A stretch of DNA of 64,000 bases from Hahellaceae bacterium (GCA_016716085.1 JADJWY010000023.1:124001-188000), one strand, 5' to 3'; shown: positions 37,893 to 47,659, counted from the first letter of the stretch. Program-made: numbers and translations. Notes: generated from the sequence alone by a model not told the origin.

Positions 37893-39128
37893 TCACTCTA
37901 CTCTCCCTGGCGTGCGGCTTTGATGTCCTGGCAAGTTAACGGATATTAACGCGGTAAGAAAGATAAAACCCGCTGACACCCATAGGCACATAGGCAAACC
38001 GTAGTCTTGATAGAGCCACCCGGACAACACGGTTCCAATCAGGCGTCCCATCGCATTGGCCATGTAGTAAAAGCCGACATGGAGTGAGACGCCGTCCTCA
38101 CCAGCGTAACTGACGATGAGATAACTGTGCAGTGCGGAATTCACAGCAAAAAGAGCACCGAAAATCAGCAGCCCTCCGATCAAGACTTCCTGCGAATGCC
38201 ACTGCAGCGTCACGGCCAGCGCAATGAATACGGGTACGGCACCCAGAATCAGGGCCCAGCTCAAGGCGTGCCGCCCATCAGGCACTCGACCGCTGGCTTT
38301 TCCGGTAATCGAGGGCGCAACTCCTTGCACGAATCCGTAGCCGATGATCCACAGGGCCAGAAAGCCGCCCACGGTCCAGTGATTCCAACCGTATTCGCTG
38401 GCGAAGTACACCGGTAAAGCCACCACAAACCAGACGTCACGGGAACCGAACAAGAACATTCGCGCTGCCGACAGGATGTTAATCGCTCGGCTTTTAGAAA
38501 AAATCTCGGTAAATTTCGGCTTGTTTTTGGCTTTGCCCAAATCCTTTTTCAGCGTCAGAACGCTGGATAGCCACACAAACGTTAGCGCAACAGCCATGCC
38601 TAACACAGCGCCCTGAAAACCGAACAAACTGAGTAATGCGCCACCCAGAAAAAAGCCCGCGCCTTTCAAGGCATTCTTAGAGCCGGTGAGGATGGCAACC
38701 CATTTGTACAATTGGCCTTGTGCCTCAGAAGGCACCAACAATTTGATCGAGCTTTTGGCGCTCATTTTGTTGAGATCCTTGGCAATGCCCGACAAGGCTT
38801 GCGCAGCCATCACCCAAGGCACAGTCAGCAGACTGGCGGGAACCAGCAACATCGCCAACGCCATGATCTGCATGAACAACCCAACATTCATGGTCTTATT
38901 CAACCCCAATCGCGCACCAATCCAGCCCCCGACCAGATTCGTGATCACGCCAAAGAGTTCATAGAAAATAAACAGCATGGCGATCGCCAGTGGGGTGTAT
39001 CCCAAATCATGGAAATACAGCACCACCAGCATACGAAGAGCCCCGTCCGTGAGAGTAAAGGCCCAGTAGTTACCAGTAACCACCATATACTGGCGGATTT
39101 CGGGCGATAGTTGCTCCAGCCAGCTCAT
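37893..39128 (-). CDS. arsJ: organoarsenical efflux MFS transporter ArsJ
   Basis: This major-facilitator permease of about 411 residues and 12 membrane segments exports 1-arseno-3-phosphoglycerate, made from arsenate by its partner GAPDH. Family-typical stretches are QYMVVTGNYWAFTLTDGALR, SGIAKDLNKMSAKSSIKLLV, FGSRDVWFVVALPVYF and VGFYYMANAMGRLIGTVLSG. I start at MSWLEQ (39128); a longer start at 39158 is less likely. The gene overlaps the end of the GAPDH gene, which itself supports the identification. Confidence 0.93.
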   Translation of the reverse strand: MSWLEQLSPEIRQYMVVTGNYWAFTLTDGALRMLVVLYFHDLGYTPLAIAMLFIFYELFGVITNLVGGWIGARLGLNKTMNVGLFMQIMALAMLLVPASLLTVPWVMAAQALSGIAKDLNKMSAKSSIKLLVPSEAQGQLYKWVAILTGSKNALKGAGFFLGGALLSLFGFQGAVLGMAVALTFVWLSSVLTLKKDLGKAKNKPKFTEIFSKSRAINILSAARMFLFGSRDVWFVVALPVYFASEYGWNHWTVGGFLALWIIGYGFVQGVAPSITGKASGRVPDGRHALSWALILGAVPVFIALAVTLQWHSQEVLIGGLLIFGALFAVNSALHSYLIVSYAGEDGVSLHVGFYYMANAMGRLIGTVLSGWLYQDYGLPMCLWVSAGFIFLTALISVNLPGHQSRTPGRVE

Positions 39129-39135
39129 CGCTGCC

Positions 39136-40158
39136 TTACTCCTGATCCATCTGCCCAACCAGGCGCATCAGTTCGGCAGTTCGATTGGCATAGCCCCATT
39201 CGTTGTCATACCAGGCGTAGATTTTCAACTGAGTACCGTTCACCACCATGGTTGAAAGGGCGTCGATAATGCTGGAGCGCGGATCGGTCTTGTAGTCGAT
39301 GGAGACAAGAGGACGCTCCTCGTAACCCAGTATGCCTTTCAATTCATTGTCCGCAGCTGCTTGCAGCAGGCGGTTCACTTCCTCGGCAGTGGTGGGTCGG
39401 CTGACTTCGAAGACACAGTCGGTGATGGAGGCATTTGCCAGTGGCACCCGAACCGCATGGCCATTCAGCTTGCCTTTCAATTCCGGAAAAATGTGCGTAA
39501 TGGCGGTAGCGGAGCCGGTGGTGGTTGGAATCAGGCTCATACCGCAGGCGCGTGCCCGGCGCAAATCCGTGTGCGGCGTATCGAGGATGGATTGCGTGTT
39601 GGTGATGTCGTGTATCGTCGTCATTGAGCCATGTTTAATGCCGATATTTTCGTGGATGACCTTCACGACCGGCGCCAAACAATTGGTGGTGCAGGAAGCC
39701 GCTGTCACGATGGCGTGTTGAGTTTTGTCATAGAGCTCATGATTGACCCCCATGACGACGTTCAGCACGCCCTCCTCTTTGACCGGCGCAGTAACCACCA
39801 CACGCTTGACCCCCTGATCCAGGTAAGCCTGCAGCAGTGCCTTGGTTTTCATTTTACCACTGGCTTCGATGACGACGTCACATCCGGACCAGTCCGTTTC
39901 AGCGATGGTCTTGTTGCGGGTGCAGAGGACGGGCTTGCCTTTGATGATCATGGTCTCACCGTCGAAACCGGCCTCGTGCTGCCAGCGCCCATGCACCGAA
40001 TCGAAGGTCAATAAGTGCGCCAGGGTAGCGGCATCGCCAGCGGGATCATTGATGCGCACGAATTCTACGTCATCCCACTCGAATGCCGCTCGAAACGCGA
40101 GACGACCCATGCGGCCAAATCCGTTGATACCGACCTTAATGGTCTTGTTTTTTGTCAT
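39136..40158 (-). CDS. ArsJ-associated glyceraldehyde-3-phosphate dehydrogenase
   Basis: This 340-residue GAPDH has the NAD fold IKVGINGFGRMGRLAFRAAF and the catalytic Cys in ASCTTNCLAPV. In this operon type it uses arsenate in place of phosphate to form unstable 1-arseno-3-phosphoglycerate for export by ArsJ. The start at 40158 follows GAGGTAAG. It lies between acr3 and arsJ with 7-base and overlapping junctions. Confidence 0.93.
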   Translation of the reverse strand: MTKNKTIKVGINGFGRMGRLAFRAAFEWDDVEFVRINDPAGDAATLAHLLTFDSVHGRWQHEAGFDGETMIIKGKPVLCTRNKTIAETDWSGCDVVIEASGKMKTKALLQAYLDQGVKRVVVTAPVKEEGVLNVVMGVNHELYDKTQHAIVTAASCTTNCLAPVVKVIHENIGIKHGSMTTIHDITNTQSILDTPHTDLRRARACGMSLIPTTTGSATAITHIFPELKGKLNGHAVRVPLANASITDCVFEVSRPTTAEEVNRLLQAAADNELKGILGYEERPLVSIDYKTDPRSSIIDALSTMVVNGTQLKIYAWYDNEWGYANRTAELMRLVGQMDQE

Positions 40159-40165
40159 ACTTACC

Positions 40166-41194
40166 TCAAGCTTCCCCAAACCAGTGTTGGGTGCGGTTAA
40201 TCATATACACCAGTGACAGCATCACCGGCACTTCCACGAGCACACCCACTACCGTAGCCAGTGCAGCACCGGAATGGAGACCAAACAGGGAAATTGCGAC
40301 AGCCACTGCCAGTTCAAAAAAATTAGATGTGCCGATCAGACAGGCGGGGGCTGCGACGTTATGCGGCAGCCTCAGTAGTCGAGCACCTCCATAGCCAATG
40401 GCAAAAATCCCGTAGGTTTGTATCAGTAACGGGATGGCAATGAGCACGATGGTTTGGGGCTGAGCCAGAATCGTCTGGGCCTGGAAACCAAACAGCAACA
40501 CCACCGTCCCCAGCAAGCCGATCACAGACCAGGGTTTCAGAGTGCGCAGAAAAGTGCCCAGCTGTGCGCCAGTGTCACTGTCACGACCTTCCAGGCGGTG
40601 ACGGGTCCATATGCCTGCCGCCAGGGGCAACACCACATAGAGAACAACCGACAGGAGGAGGGTTTCCCAGGGCACGGTGATATCACTGACACCCAATAAA
40701 AATGCCGTAATGGGGGCAAAGGCTACTACCATAATGAGGTCGTTCACGGACACTTGAACCAGGGTGTAGTTAGGATCTCCCCGGGTCAGCTGACTCCATA
40801 CGAAGACCATGGCCGTACAAGGTGCAACACCTAACAGGATCATACCGGCGATATATTCACTGGCGCTCTGCGGATCGACAAGATCCACAAACACGACCCT
40901 AAAAAACAGCCAGCCCAGTGCCGCCATGGTAAACGGTTTAATCAGCCAGTTGATCACTAGCGTTAGAATCAAACCTTTCGGTTTTCGCCCTACCTCTTTC
41001 ACGGCGCGGAAATCAATCTGCACCATCATCGGATAAATCATCACCCAGATGAGTACTGCCACGACGAGGTTGACATGCGCCCACTCCAATGACGCAATGA
41101 CTGCAAATGGGTGTGGAAAAACGTTACCCAGTAACACGCCCACCCCAATACACAGTGCGACCCATATCGATAGATAGCGTTCGAAAATTCCCAT
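40166..41194 (-). CDS. acr3: arsenite efflux transporter Acr3
   Basis: This 10-segment membrane carrier extrudes arsenite. The conserved Cys is in GMILLGVAPCTAMVFVW and the second conserved region is ACLIGTSNFFELAVAVAISL. The opening MGIFERYLSIWVALCIGVGV is typical of Acr3. An upstream GTG at 41227 adds 11 residues. It is the first gene of an acr3-gapdh-arsJ operon, so the cell can remove both arsenite and arsenate. No arsR or arsC is in the window. Confidence 0.93.
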   Translation of the reverse strand: MGIFERYLSIWVALCIGVGVLLGNVFPHPFAVIASLEWAHVNLVVAVLIWVMIYPMMVQIDFRAVKEVGRKPKGLILTLVINWLIKPFTMAALGWLFFRVVFVDLVDPQSASEYIAGMILLGVAPCTAMVFVWSQLTRGDPNYTLVQVSVNDLIMVVAFAPITAFLLGVSDITVPWETLLLSVVLYVVLPLAAGIWTRHRLEGRDSDTGAQLGTFLRTLKPWSVIGLLGTVVLLFGFQAQTILAQPQTIVLIAIPLLIQTYGIFAIGYGGARLLRLPHNVAAPACLIGTSNFFELAVAVAISLFGLHSGAALATVVGVLVEVPVMLSLVYMINRTQHWFGEA

Positions 41195-41268
41195 TGTTAA
41201 TGGCCGCCGTTTTTTTTCATTGCGCACGAATTAAACTAATTCGCAGCTGAGAGGAAAGGATAGATATG

Positions 41269-41294
41269 CGATATTACATATATATTAAATGTCG
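41269..41294 (-). promoter_or_regulatory. AT-rich dyad upstream of the arsenic operon
   Basis: An imperfect dyad centred on ATATATAT (CGATATTACAT ... ATTAAATGTCG) lies 75-100 bases before acr3, inside the only intergenic space of the operon. It could bind an ArsR-type repressor encoded elsewhere; no standard ArsR box was recognised. Confidence 0.35.
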
Positions 41295-41319
41295 AATATA
41301 ATAATCTGCAACTCATGAT

Positions 41320-42399
41320 ATGGGCTTGTTTGCAATTCATGCCCGTATGAGTCGGCGACTTGACCGCCTAAAACCTGCAATTGTAAGCTGCAGAAAAAAC
41401 AACGAATGCTTCTGGAAATCTGTGATCACCCCTCCCCGTCCACTCTTGCGAACTTGTCTATTTTGTACGCTACTGTGCCTAATATCGATGCGATCTCATG
41501 CCGATACCCTGGTACTTGATAACGGCGATGAGATTACCGGAACCCTGATCGGTACAGAAGGCGACACCCTGATTTTCGAGTCACCTCGGTTCGGGATCTT
41601 GAAGATCCCAAGCGAAACCGCTCGCGTCGAGCGCTCGATCCAAGCGGAAGGACTGCCGGACGAGGAGGCAACCCCAAAGCCTACTGACACTCCCCAGCAG
41701 AAACCAGCAGTCGTGCCTGATAAACTGCACCGTGAAATACCCTGGGAAGGTCGCTTCTCCACGTCAACTGAAATTCTTCACAATACGCAAAGTGAACAGC
41801 GCATCAAGGTCGATTTTCGTCTCGAAAAACGATGGCGGGATGACGAGTTTCGATTTAAACCTCGCTACGAATTCAAACAATCTGATGGCGTCACCGAGAC
41901 CGATGTATTCAATGCCGACATTTATTATCGGCATGATTTGCCCCACCGGCTTTTCGTACTTTATGCGCCTCAAATCGAGGAGGATCGTGATTACCGCGTT
42001 TCGGGCTTACCGCTGGACTACCGCTTGGTTCGCCAGGAGCTGGGCGGGGGGGTGCGCGTCGTCGAGCACGATAAATCAGTGCTGCGTCTGGGTTTAGCCC
42101 GAAACCATTATGGGCTTCGCTTACTGAACTACAGTTTGGACGCAACGCTTTGGTCTACTTCGTTATTTGCGGAGGCTGAACTCGACCTGCCCTTTGAAAT
42201 TGACATTCGAAATCGCGGCGAATACCACCGCTATGAAGAAACCGATGCGGTCGACGGCTGGGAAAACGAGTTCGAAATCAGCAAGCGTCTAATCGGTGCC
42301 GTCGTCTTGTCTCTCAAACATGAATATCGACGCAACGCCCCTGAGATCAAGGGCGAGGACTATTCGAAATTCGTCTTCCTGGTTGGGGTGGATTTTTAA
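41320..42399 (+). CDS. DUF481 family outer-membrane beta-barrel protein
   Basis: This protein has up to 359 residues. A hydrophobic export signal (LRTCLFCTLLCLISMRSHAD) is followed by a small beta domain (VLDNGDEITGTLIGTEGDTL), a Pro-rich linker, and a C-terminal barrel of about 230 residues with alternating strands ending VFLVGVDF, the aromatic terminus of outer-membrane proteins. DUF481 proteins include the salt-induced YdiY; function is unknown. The export signal begins 40 residues in, so a start nearer the signal is possible. It ends 4 bases inside convergent metE. Confidence 0.8.
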   Translation: MGLFAIHARMSRRLDRLKPAIVSCRKNNECFWKSVITPPRPLLRTCLFCTLLCLISMRSHADTLVLDNGDEITGTLIGTEGDTLIFESPRFGILKIPSETARVERSIQAEGLPDEEATPKPTDTPQQKPAVVPDKLHREIPWEGRFSTSTEILHNTQSEQRIKVDFRLEKRWRDDEFRFKPRYEFKQSDGVTETDVFNADIYYRHDLPHRLFVLYAPQIEEDRDYRVSGLPLDYRLVRQELGGGVRVVEHDKSVLRLGLARNHYGLRLLNYSLDATLWSTSLFAEAELDLPFEIDIRNRGEYHRYEETDAVDGWENEFEISKRLIGAVVLSLKHEYRRNAPEIKGEDYSKFVFLVGVDF

Positions 42400-44738
42400 T
42401 TCGTACTGCTCCGAAGGTCAACTGTTCTGAACGACATCGTTCCGGCCTTGAGACCCTGCGAACGCAGCGTTTTGGCTGCCGCGACAAGGTTGCGCAGTGC
42501 CGGTATGACCTCAGACCACTGCCGTGTTTTCAATCCGCAATCCGGGTTGACCCAGAGACGTTCTGCCGGAATGCGCTCCGCAGCCCGCTGCATCAAATGG
42601 ATAATCTGCGCCTCCCCCGGCAGATTGGGTGAGTGGATATCGTACACACCAGGGCCGATTTCATTCGGATAATTGAAGTGTTCAAACGCATCCAGTAGCT
42701 CCATGTCCGAGCGCGAGGTCTCGATGGTGATGACGTCCGCATCCATGCTCGCGATGGCCGCCATAATGTCATTGAATTCGGAGTAGCACATATGGGTATG
42801 AATCTGTGTGTCGTCCCGTACGCCGTTCGCCGTCAGACGGAAGGCGTGGGTCGCCCAGTCGAGGTAGTCCTGCCACTGCGTCTTGCGCAGGGGTAAGCCT
42901 TCACGCAATGCCGCCTCGTCGATCTGAATGATGGCTACCCCTGCTTTTTCAAGATCCAGAACCTCGTCGCGGATTGCCAGGGCCAGTTGTTGGCAACACA
43001 CGGCACGCGGTAAGTCATCTCGCACGAAAGACCAGTTCAGTAGGGTAACGGGGCCTGTAAGCATGCCTTTCATGGGCCTGGAGGTCAGCGACTGCGCATA
43101 GGTAATCCAGTCCACCGTCATCGCTTTAGGGCGACTTACGTCACCAAACAAAATCGGCGGCTTGACGCAACGCGAACCGTAGGACTGCACCCAGCCATGC
43201 TGACTGAAGACATACCCCTCAAGCTGCTCGCCGAAATACTCCACCATGTCATTGCGCTCGGCCTCCCCGTGAACAAACACATCAATCTCCAAATCCTCCT
43301 GTACCTCGACACAGTGGGCAATTTCCTGCTGTATCTTTTTTACATAATCGGCCTGTTCAATCTCGCCCTTTCGCAGGTGTTGGCGCAATGACCGTATCTC
43401 AGGTGTCTGAGGGAATGAGCCTATCGTGGTGGTCGGATATTCGGGAAGATTAAGCCGTGAACGCTGAACGGGGATTCGCTCCTGATAGGGACTGGATCGC
43501 TGCCCCATCGCAGTTGTGATCGCATCTAAGGCCTGACTCACCGCAGGTTTGTGCACCCGCGTTGAGGTGCGGCGACTTAACAGGGCCGCCTGGTTGTTCG
43601 CCAACACATCTGCAACGGCATGACGGCCTTCGTTGAGGGCCGTCTTCAGAACACTCAATTCGTCGAGCTTTTGCTCAGCGAAAGCCATCCAGCTGCAGAC
43701 CTCAACATCCAGTTGCGTCTCATTATCCAGACTTACCGGCACATGCAGGAGTGAACAGGAGGGGGCTAGCCACAGGCGATTCCCAAGTCTCCCGGCGATG
43801 GGTTCAAGCCAGTCCAGTGTCTTGCAAAGGTCGGTCTTCCACACGTTGCGACCATTAACAACACCCAGCGACACAACTTTATAGGCCGGTAGCCAGTCGA
43901 TCAGTCGGACCACCTCGTCCCTGGCATTGATGGCATCGATATGCACCCCGTCGACAGGCAGTTGGCAGACGGTGCGCAGGTTGTCCTGCAGCGTTCCAAA
44001 GTAAGTGGCCAACAGAATATTGACCCGCGTACGTTTGAGTGTCTGATATGCTGACTCCAAGGCGACGAGCCACTCACGCGATAACTCTGTGACGAGCACG
44101 GGTTCATCGATCTGAACCCATTCCACGCCATGTTGATCCAGCAGATCCAGCAGCTGACTGTAAACAGGCAGCAAGCGCGGCAACAGATCCAGCCGATGTG
44201 AGCCATCCCTGGCTTTTCCAAGCCAAAGGTACGTAATCGGGCCGATGAGTACCGGTTTAACCGGCAGGCCGCTTGCTTTAGCTTCCTGAACCTGCTCAAT
44301 CAACACAGACGGATTGAGACTGAAATCGGTGGTCGCGTTGAATTCGGGGACGATGTAGTGATAGTTCGTATCAAACCATTTGGTCATCTCACCGGCAGCA
44401 ACGCCCTCACAACAGCCTGCATGCGTTGCCGTGGTTACCGAACGTCCCCGTGCGGCGCGAAAATAGTGATCAAGTACATCACCGTCTGGCGTTCGCACAC
44501 GCTCAGGAAGGTTGCCAAGCGTAACGCTCATGTCGAGCACATGGTCGTACAATGAAAAATCACCCACGGGAACCCAGTCCAGCCGCGCCTGTGTATTCCA
44601 GTGGCGGGCACGAAGCGCCCTCGCCTGTTCTTTAAGTTGATCGCTTGAAAGCGTGCCTTTCCAATAGGATTCCAGCGCGAACTTGAGTTCGCGGCTGGCG
44701 CCAATGCGCGGAAACCCCAGATTATGTAGATGTGCCAT
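42396..44738 (-). CDS. metE: cobalamin-independent methionine synthase MetE
   Basis: This cytoplasmic enzyme transfers a methyl group from 5-methyltetrahydropteroyl-triglutamate to homocysteine. At 780 residues it is somewhat longer than the E. coli protein. The N-terminal half starts LGFPRIGASRELKFALESYW. The catalytic half has YPTTTIGSFPQTPEIR, HGEAERNDMVEYFGEQLEG and zinc ligands in HTHMCYSEFNDI and WVNPDCGLKTR. It is divergent from metR. Confidence 0.96.
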   Translation of the reverse strand: MAHLHNLGFPRIGASRELKFALESYWKGTLSSDQLKEQARALRARHWNTQARLDWVPVGDFSLYDHVLDMSVTLGNLPERVRTPDGDVLDHYFRAARGRSVTTATHAGCCEGVAAGEMTKWFDTNYHYIVPEFNATTDFSLNPSVLIEQVQEAKASGLPVKPVLIGPITYLWLGKARDGSHRLDLLPRLLPVYSQLLDLLDQHGVEWVQIDEPVLVTELSREWLVALESAYQTLKRTRVNILLATYFGTLQDNLRTVCQLPVDGVHIDAINARDEVVRLIDWLPAYKVVSLGVVNGRNVWKTDLCKTLDWLEPIAGRLGNRLWLAPSCSLLHVPVSLDNETQLDVEVCSWMAFAEQKLDELSVLKTALNEGRHAVADVLANNQAALLSRRTSTRVHKPAVSQALDAITTAMGQRSSPYQERIPVQRSRLNLPEYPTTTIGSFPQTPEIRSLRQHLRKGEIEQADYVKKIQQEIAHCVEVQEDLEIDVFVHGEAERNDMVEYFGEQLEGYVFSQHGWVQSYGSRCVKPPILFGDVSRPKAMTVDWITYAQSLTSRPMKGMLTGPVTLLNWSFVRDDLPRAVCCQQLALAIRDEVLDLEKAGVAIIQIDEAALREGLPLRKTQWQDYLDWATHAFRLTANGVRDDTQIHTHMCYSEFNDIMAAIASMDADVITIETSRSDMELLDAFEHFNYPNEIGPGVYDIHSPNLPGEAQIIHLMQRAAERIPAERLWVNPDCGLKTRQWSEVIPALRNLVAAAKTLRSQGLKAGTMSFRTVDLRSSTN

Positions 44739-44848
44739 GCGGATACCTTATGCGTCGTTGCTGAACAGACGGCTAGCTTAGAGCGCTTTATACATGACTA
44801 AAAATGGTATATTTTCACGCTTACATTACATTTATTCATGGATAGCCC

Positions 44849-45727
44849 ATGCTAGACCGCAGCCATCTCCTTGTCGTCCGGACGATTGAGCAGCAGGGCT
44901 CTCTCACCGCTGCCGCCCGACAGTTATGCCTTACGCAATCGGCCCTGAGCCATACGATCCGTAAACTCGAAACCCATCTCGGAACCGCGATCTGGTTAAG
45001 GGAGGGGCGTCAGCTACGCCTGACCCCAGCGGGCCGCTATTTATTAGGTCTGGCTAATCGTTTGCTGCCCCAGCTGGAGTATGCCGAAGCCAGACTCCGT
45101 CAATTTGCGCGAGGCGAACGTGGCACCCTGCGGATTGGCATGGAGTGCCATCCCTGCTATCAGTGGCTGATAAACGTTATTTCGCCCTTCCTGTCCGCAT
45201 GGCCGGATGTGGATGTGGACGTAAAACAAAAGTTTTTGTTTGGCGGCATCGGCGCGCTGCTGGAGCATGAAATTGATCTGCTGGTCACGCCCGATCCGTT
45301 TAACAAAGCAGGTCTGAAATTTGAGCCTGTATTCGATTTTGAGCAGATTTTGGTTCTATCCGCGTCGCATCGGCTGGCGGGTCAATTCTACCTCAACGCT
45401 GAGGACCTGCGGGACGAAGTTTTGCTGACCTACCCTGTGAGTGTTGATCGATTAGACATTTATACACAGTTTCTGACACCGGCAGGCATCGTTCCCCGCC
45501 TCCACAAAACCTGTGAGTCTACCGACGTCATGCTGCAACTGGTTAGCAGTGGTCGCGGTGTTGCACCGTTCCCCGCGTGGCTGGCGGAGACCTACCAGGA
45601 GAGGCTTAATCTGGCGCTGGTGCGTTTGGGTCAAAGCGGAATCCATAAACAGATTTTTCTTGGCATCCGTGAAAGTGACCAGGCGCTTGATTACCTGCGC
45701 GCCTTTATCGACTCCGCGCGGGAATAG
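44849..45727 (+). CDS. metR: LysR-type regulator MetR
   Basis: This 292-residue LysR-type activator of methionine genes responds to homocysteine in known systems. The HTH is near residues 15-40 (QQGSLTAAARQLCLTQSALS, HTIRKLETHLG). The effector domain includes IGMECHPCYQWLINVISPFL and LLVTPDPFNKAGLKFEPVFD, typical of MetR. It is divergent from metE across 110 bases containing an AT-rich dyad (AAAAATGGTATATTTT near 44799) that may hold MetR sites. Confidence 0.93.
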   Translation: MLDRSHLLVVRTIEQQGSLTAAARQLCLTQSALSHTIRKLETHLGTAIWLREGRQLRLTPAGRYLLGLANRLLPQLEYAEARLRQFARGERGTLRIGMECHPCYQWLINVISPFLSAWPDVDVDVKQKFLFGGIGALLEHEIDLLVTPDPFNKAGLKFEPVFDFEQILVLSASHRLAGQFYLNAEDLRDEVLLTYPVSVDRLDIYTQFLTPAGIVPRLHKTCESTDVMLQLVSSGRGVAPFPAWLAETYQERLNLALVRLGQSGIHKQIFLGIRESDQALDYLRAFIDSARE

Positions 45728-45773
45728 ATCCTGTTTACTTTCGGGGAGGCGTTTAGTAAATTAGCGCTTTAAT

Positions 45774-45792
45774 GCTAATGATTACCATTTAG
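45774..45792 (+). promoter_or_regulatory. Fur-box-like site upstream of the siderophore-interacting protein gene
   Basis: GCTAATGATTACCATTTAG matches the 19-base Fur consensus at 13 positions by hand count, including AATGAT and CATT. It lies 20-38 bases before the ATG. Confidence 0.6.
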
Positions 45793-45811
45793 ATTGAATG
45801 CGGAGCCCTTT

Positions 45812-46654
45812 ATGACTCAGGCGTCTACTCGCCGCTCCCCACCCCGACTTTTACGGGTCAAACATACCTGCATGCTCTCCCCTCATCTTAAGCGTATCAG
45901 CCTGACCGGGAAGGCGCTTGAAGACTTCCCGGAGAAAAGTGAGGGTGCGCATATCAAAATCATGCTGCCTCAGGCGCACCAAAGGGTGCCCATTCTCCCC
46001 ACACTGGGGCCAACTGGGGTCTTGTGGCCGCCCGACAGAGAGCGCCCCATCACACGGACCTATTCGGTCAGTCGTTATGATGCAGCGGATCAGACGCTGG
46101 ACATCGATTTTGTGCTACATACCGCACCGGGTCCGGCATCGGACTGGGCCAGAAACGCCCGCCCTGGTGATCAGGTGGGTATCGCTGGACCGGGTGGTCC
46201 TGACCGTATCCGTCCGGCAGATTGGTATTTGTTGGTGGCCGACCCCAGCGCCCTGGCGGCCCTGGCGGCCGCACTCAGAGCCTTGCCGGTCGAATCGAAA
46301 GGCTATGCCCTGATAGAAGTCTCTGATGAAAGCGAAGTTCTCGGGCTGGAGCATCCTGACGGGGTTTCACTGCGATGGCTCTATCGGGGTGACCAACTGG
46401 CGAGTCACAGCACGCTTCTGTTGGACGCCGTAAAGGCGCTTCCGTGGATGGACGGCCTCCCGTCGGTGATGGTCGCGGGCGAGAATACGCAGGTCGTGGC
46501 TATCCGTGACTACCTGCTACAAACGCGCAATGTGCCACGCACGCAACTGTATGCCGTTCCTTATTGGAAGGATCAGCACACTGAAGAGAGTTATCATGCG
46601 GAAAGGCACCGAATCATGGATGAGCTGGAGGCACCCCGGGCTAAGGATGCTTGA
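45812..46654 (+). CDS. siderophore-interacting protein (ViuB/SIP family ferric reductase)
   Basis: This 280-residue FAD/NAD(P)H-dependent reductase releases iron from imported ferric siderophore in the cytoplasm. The FAD-binding site reads RPITRTYSVSRYDAADQTLD, and HTAPGPASDWARNARPGDQV is typical. The C-terminal half is the SIP domain (VMVAGENTQVVAIRDYLLQT, VPYWKDQHTEESYH). The ATG at 45812 follows GGAG. A Fur-box-like site precedes it. Confidence 0.93.
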   Translation: MTQASTRRSPPRLLRVKHTCMLSPHLKRISLTGKALEDFPEKSEGAHIKIMLPQAHQRVPILPTLGPTGVLWPPDRERPITRTYSVSRYDAADQTLDIDFVLHTAPGPASDWARNARPGDQVGIAGPGGPDRIRPADWYLLVADPSALAALAAALRALPVESKGYALIEVSDESEVLGLEHPDGVSLRWLYRGDQLASHSTLLLDAVKALPWMDGLPSVMVAGENTQVVAIRDYLLQTRNVPRTQLYAVPYWKDQHTEESYHAERHRIMDELEAPRAKDA

Positions 46655-46662
46655 GCGGACCA

Positions 46663-46713
46663 ATTCATCTGCTTATAATGAATAATATGTACGCAAGATG
46701 AATGCAGATGAAT
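46663..46713. repeat. perfect 10-bp inverted repeat before a truncated ATPase gene
   Basis: ATTCATCTGC (46663-46672) and GCAGATGAAT (46704-46713) form a perfect inverted repeat with a 31-base AT-rich spacer. It lies between the siderophore reductase gene and a beheaded ATPase gene and may be the operator of the latter or a trace of a small mobile element. Confidence 0.4.
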
Positions 46714-46738
46714 AAAATGAACACTCCCTGACGTATCA

Positions 46739-47659
46739 ATGTGGGGGATTAAAAGCGCTCCGCACAAAGAGTTTATCAGCAAGCTCGCCCAGGCGCGGGA
46801 TATCTTAAAACAAAGGCAACGCAAAGGTCCCTTGTTAGCCGTCCTTCAGGCTGAGGTAACCAAATTGTCACTGGCCGGCGCTTCGGTTGAATTCGCGACT
46901 CTGCCCGCGATAGAGACCCCGGATGAAGATCTTCTGAAATTCGGCAGCCTGATGACCGAAGTGGTCGGTCTCAGTAAGGGGCGGGTCGTGCTGCTGATAG
47001 ACGAGATCCAACACCTGATTACAGCGCCAGAGTTTGAGCCGCTGCAGTATAAATTGCGCACGCTCCTGGACGAGTTGGGGGCGCGGATTTCCGTTCTTTA
47101 CACAGGCTCCAGTCGCAAGGGAATGGAGGCGATGTTTAATCACCCTGACCTTCCTTTTTACAATAGCGCGAATCAGATACCCTTTCCGGTACTGGACCAT
47201 CACTATGTTCATCACATGGTCACCCTACTCAAAAGCCAGTACCAGCTTACCTATGATGAGGCCGTGTTAAATGCGTTCTTCAAGGAAATGAATGGGGCTG
47301 CCTTCTGGTTCACTAAGCTCGTCAGGCACCTGGTGTTGCAGAAGTGCTCTCTGGAAGATGGAGTGAGAGATATTCGGGCGCAGATGCGTGAAGCAGGTAA
47401 ACTTGACGAGGTAATTCAGACGCTGAGCCAACTACAAAAGGCTGTATTAGTGCGAATTGCCTCGGGATTAAGCCGTTATGACGCGGAAGCCAAGCGGTTT
47501 TATACCCGCAACGATGCCCCGGATTGTTCAAGGGGAAAGATACAGGCTGCGATAAAGTCACTGGAGGCTCGCCGCATCCTGACTCGCGTAGCCGACGTTT
47601 ACTTTATCGAGCATGACGGACTGGTCAGTGCAGTTAACGAAGATTTGGGTGCTAGCTGA
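46739..47659 (+). pseudogene. orphan P-loop ATPase, N-terminus (Walker A) missing
   Basis: This 306-codon open frame belongs to the same family as the ATPase at 31215. It has Walker B VVLLIDEIQHL and sensor-like ISVLYTGSSRKGMEAMF, then a C-terminal winged-helix-like region. It begins where the relative has residue 65 or so (WGIKSAPHKE against FWQLKDNPAK), so the Walker A segment is lost. An in-frame stop lies 18 bases upstream of the ATG, so no longer protein is possible. Its 3' end overlaps the convergent ABC ATPase by 61 bases. Probably a decayed gene. Confidence 0.72.
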
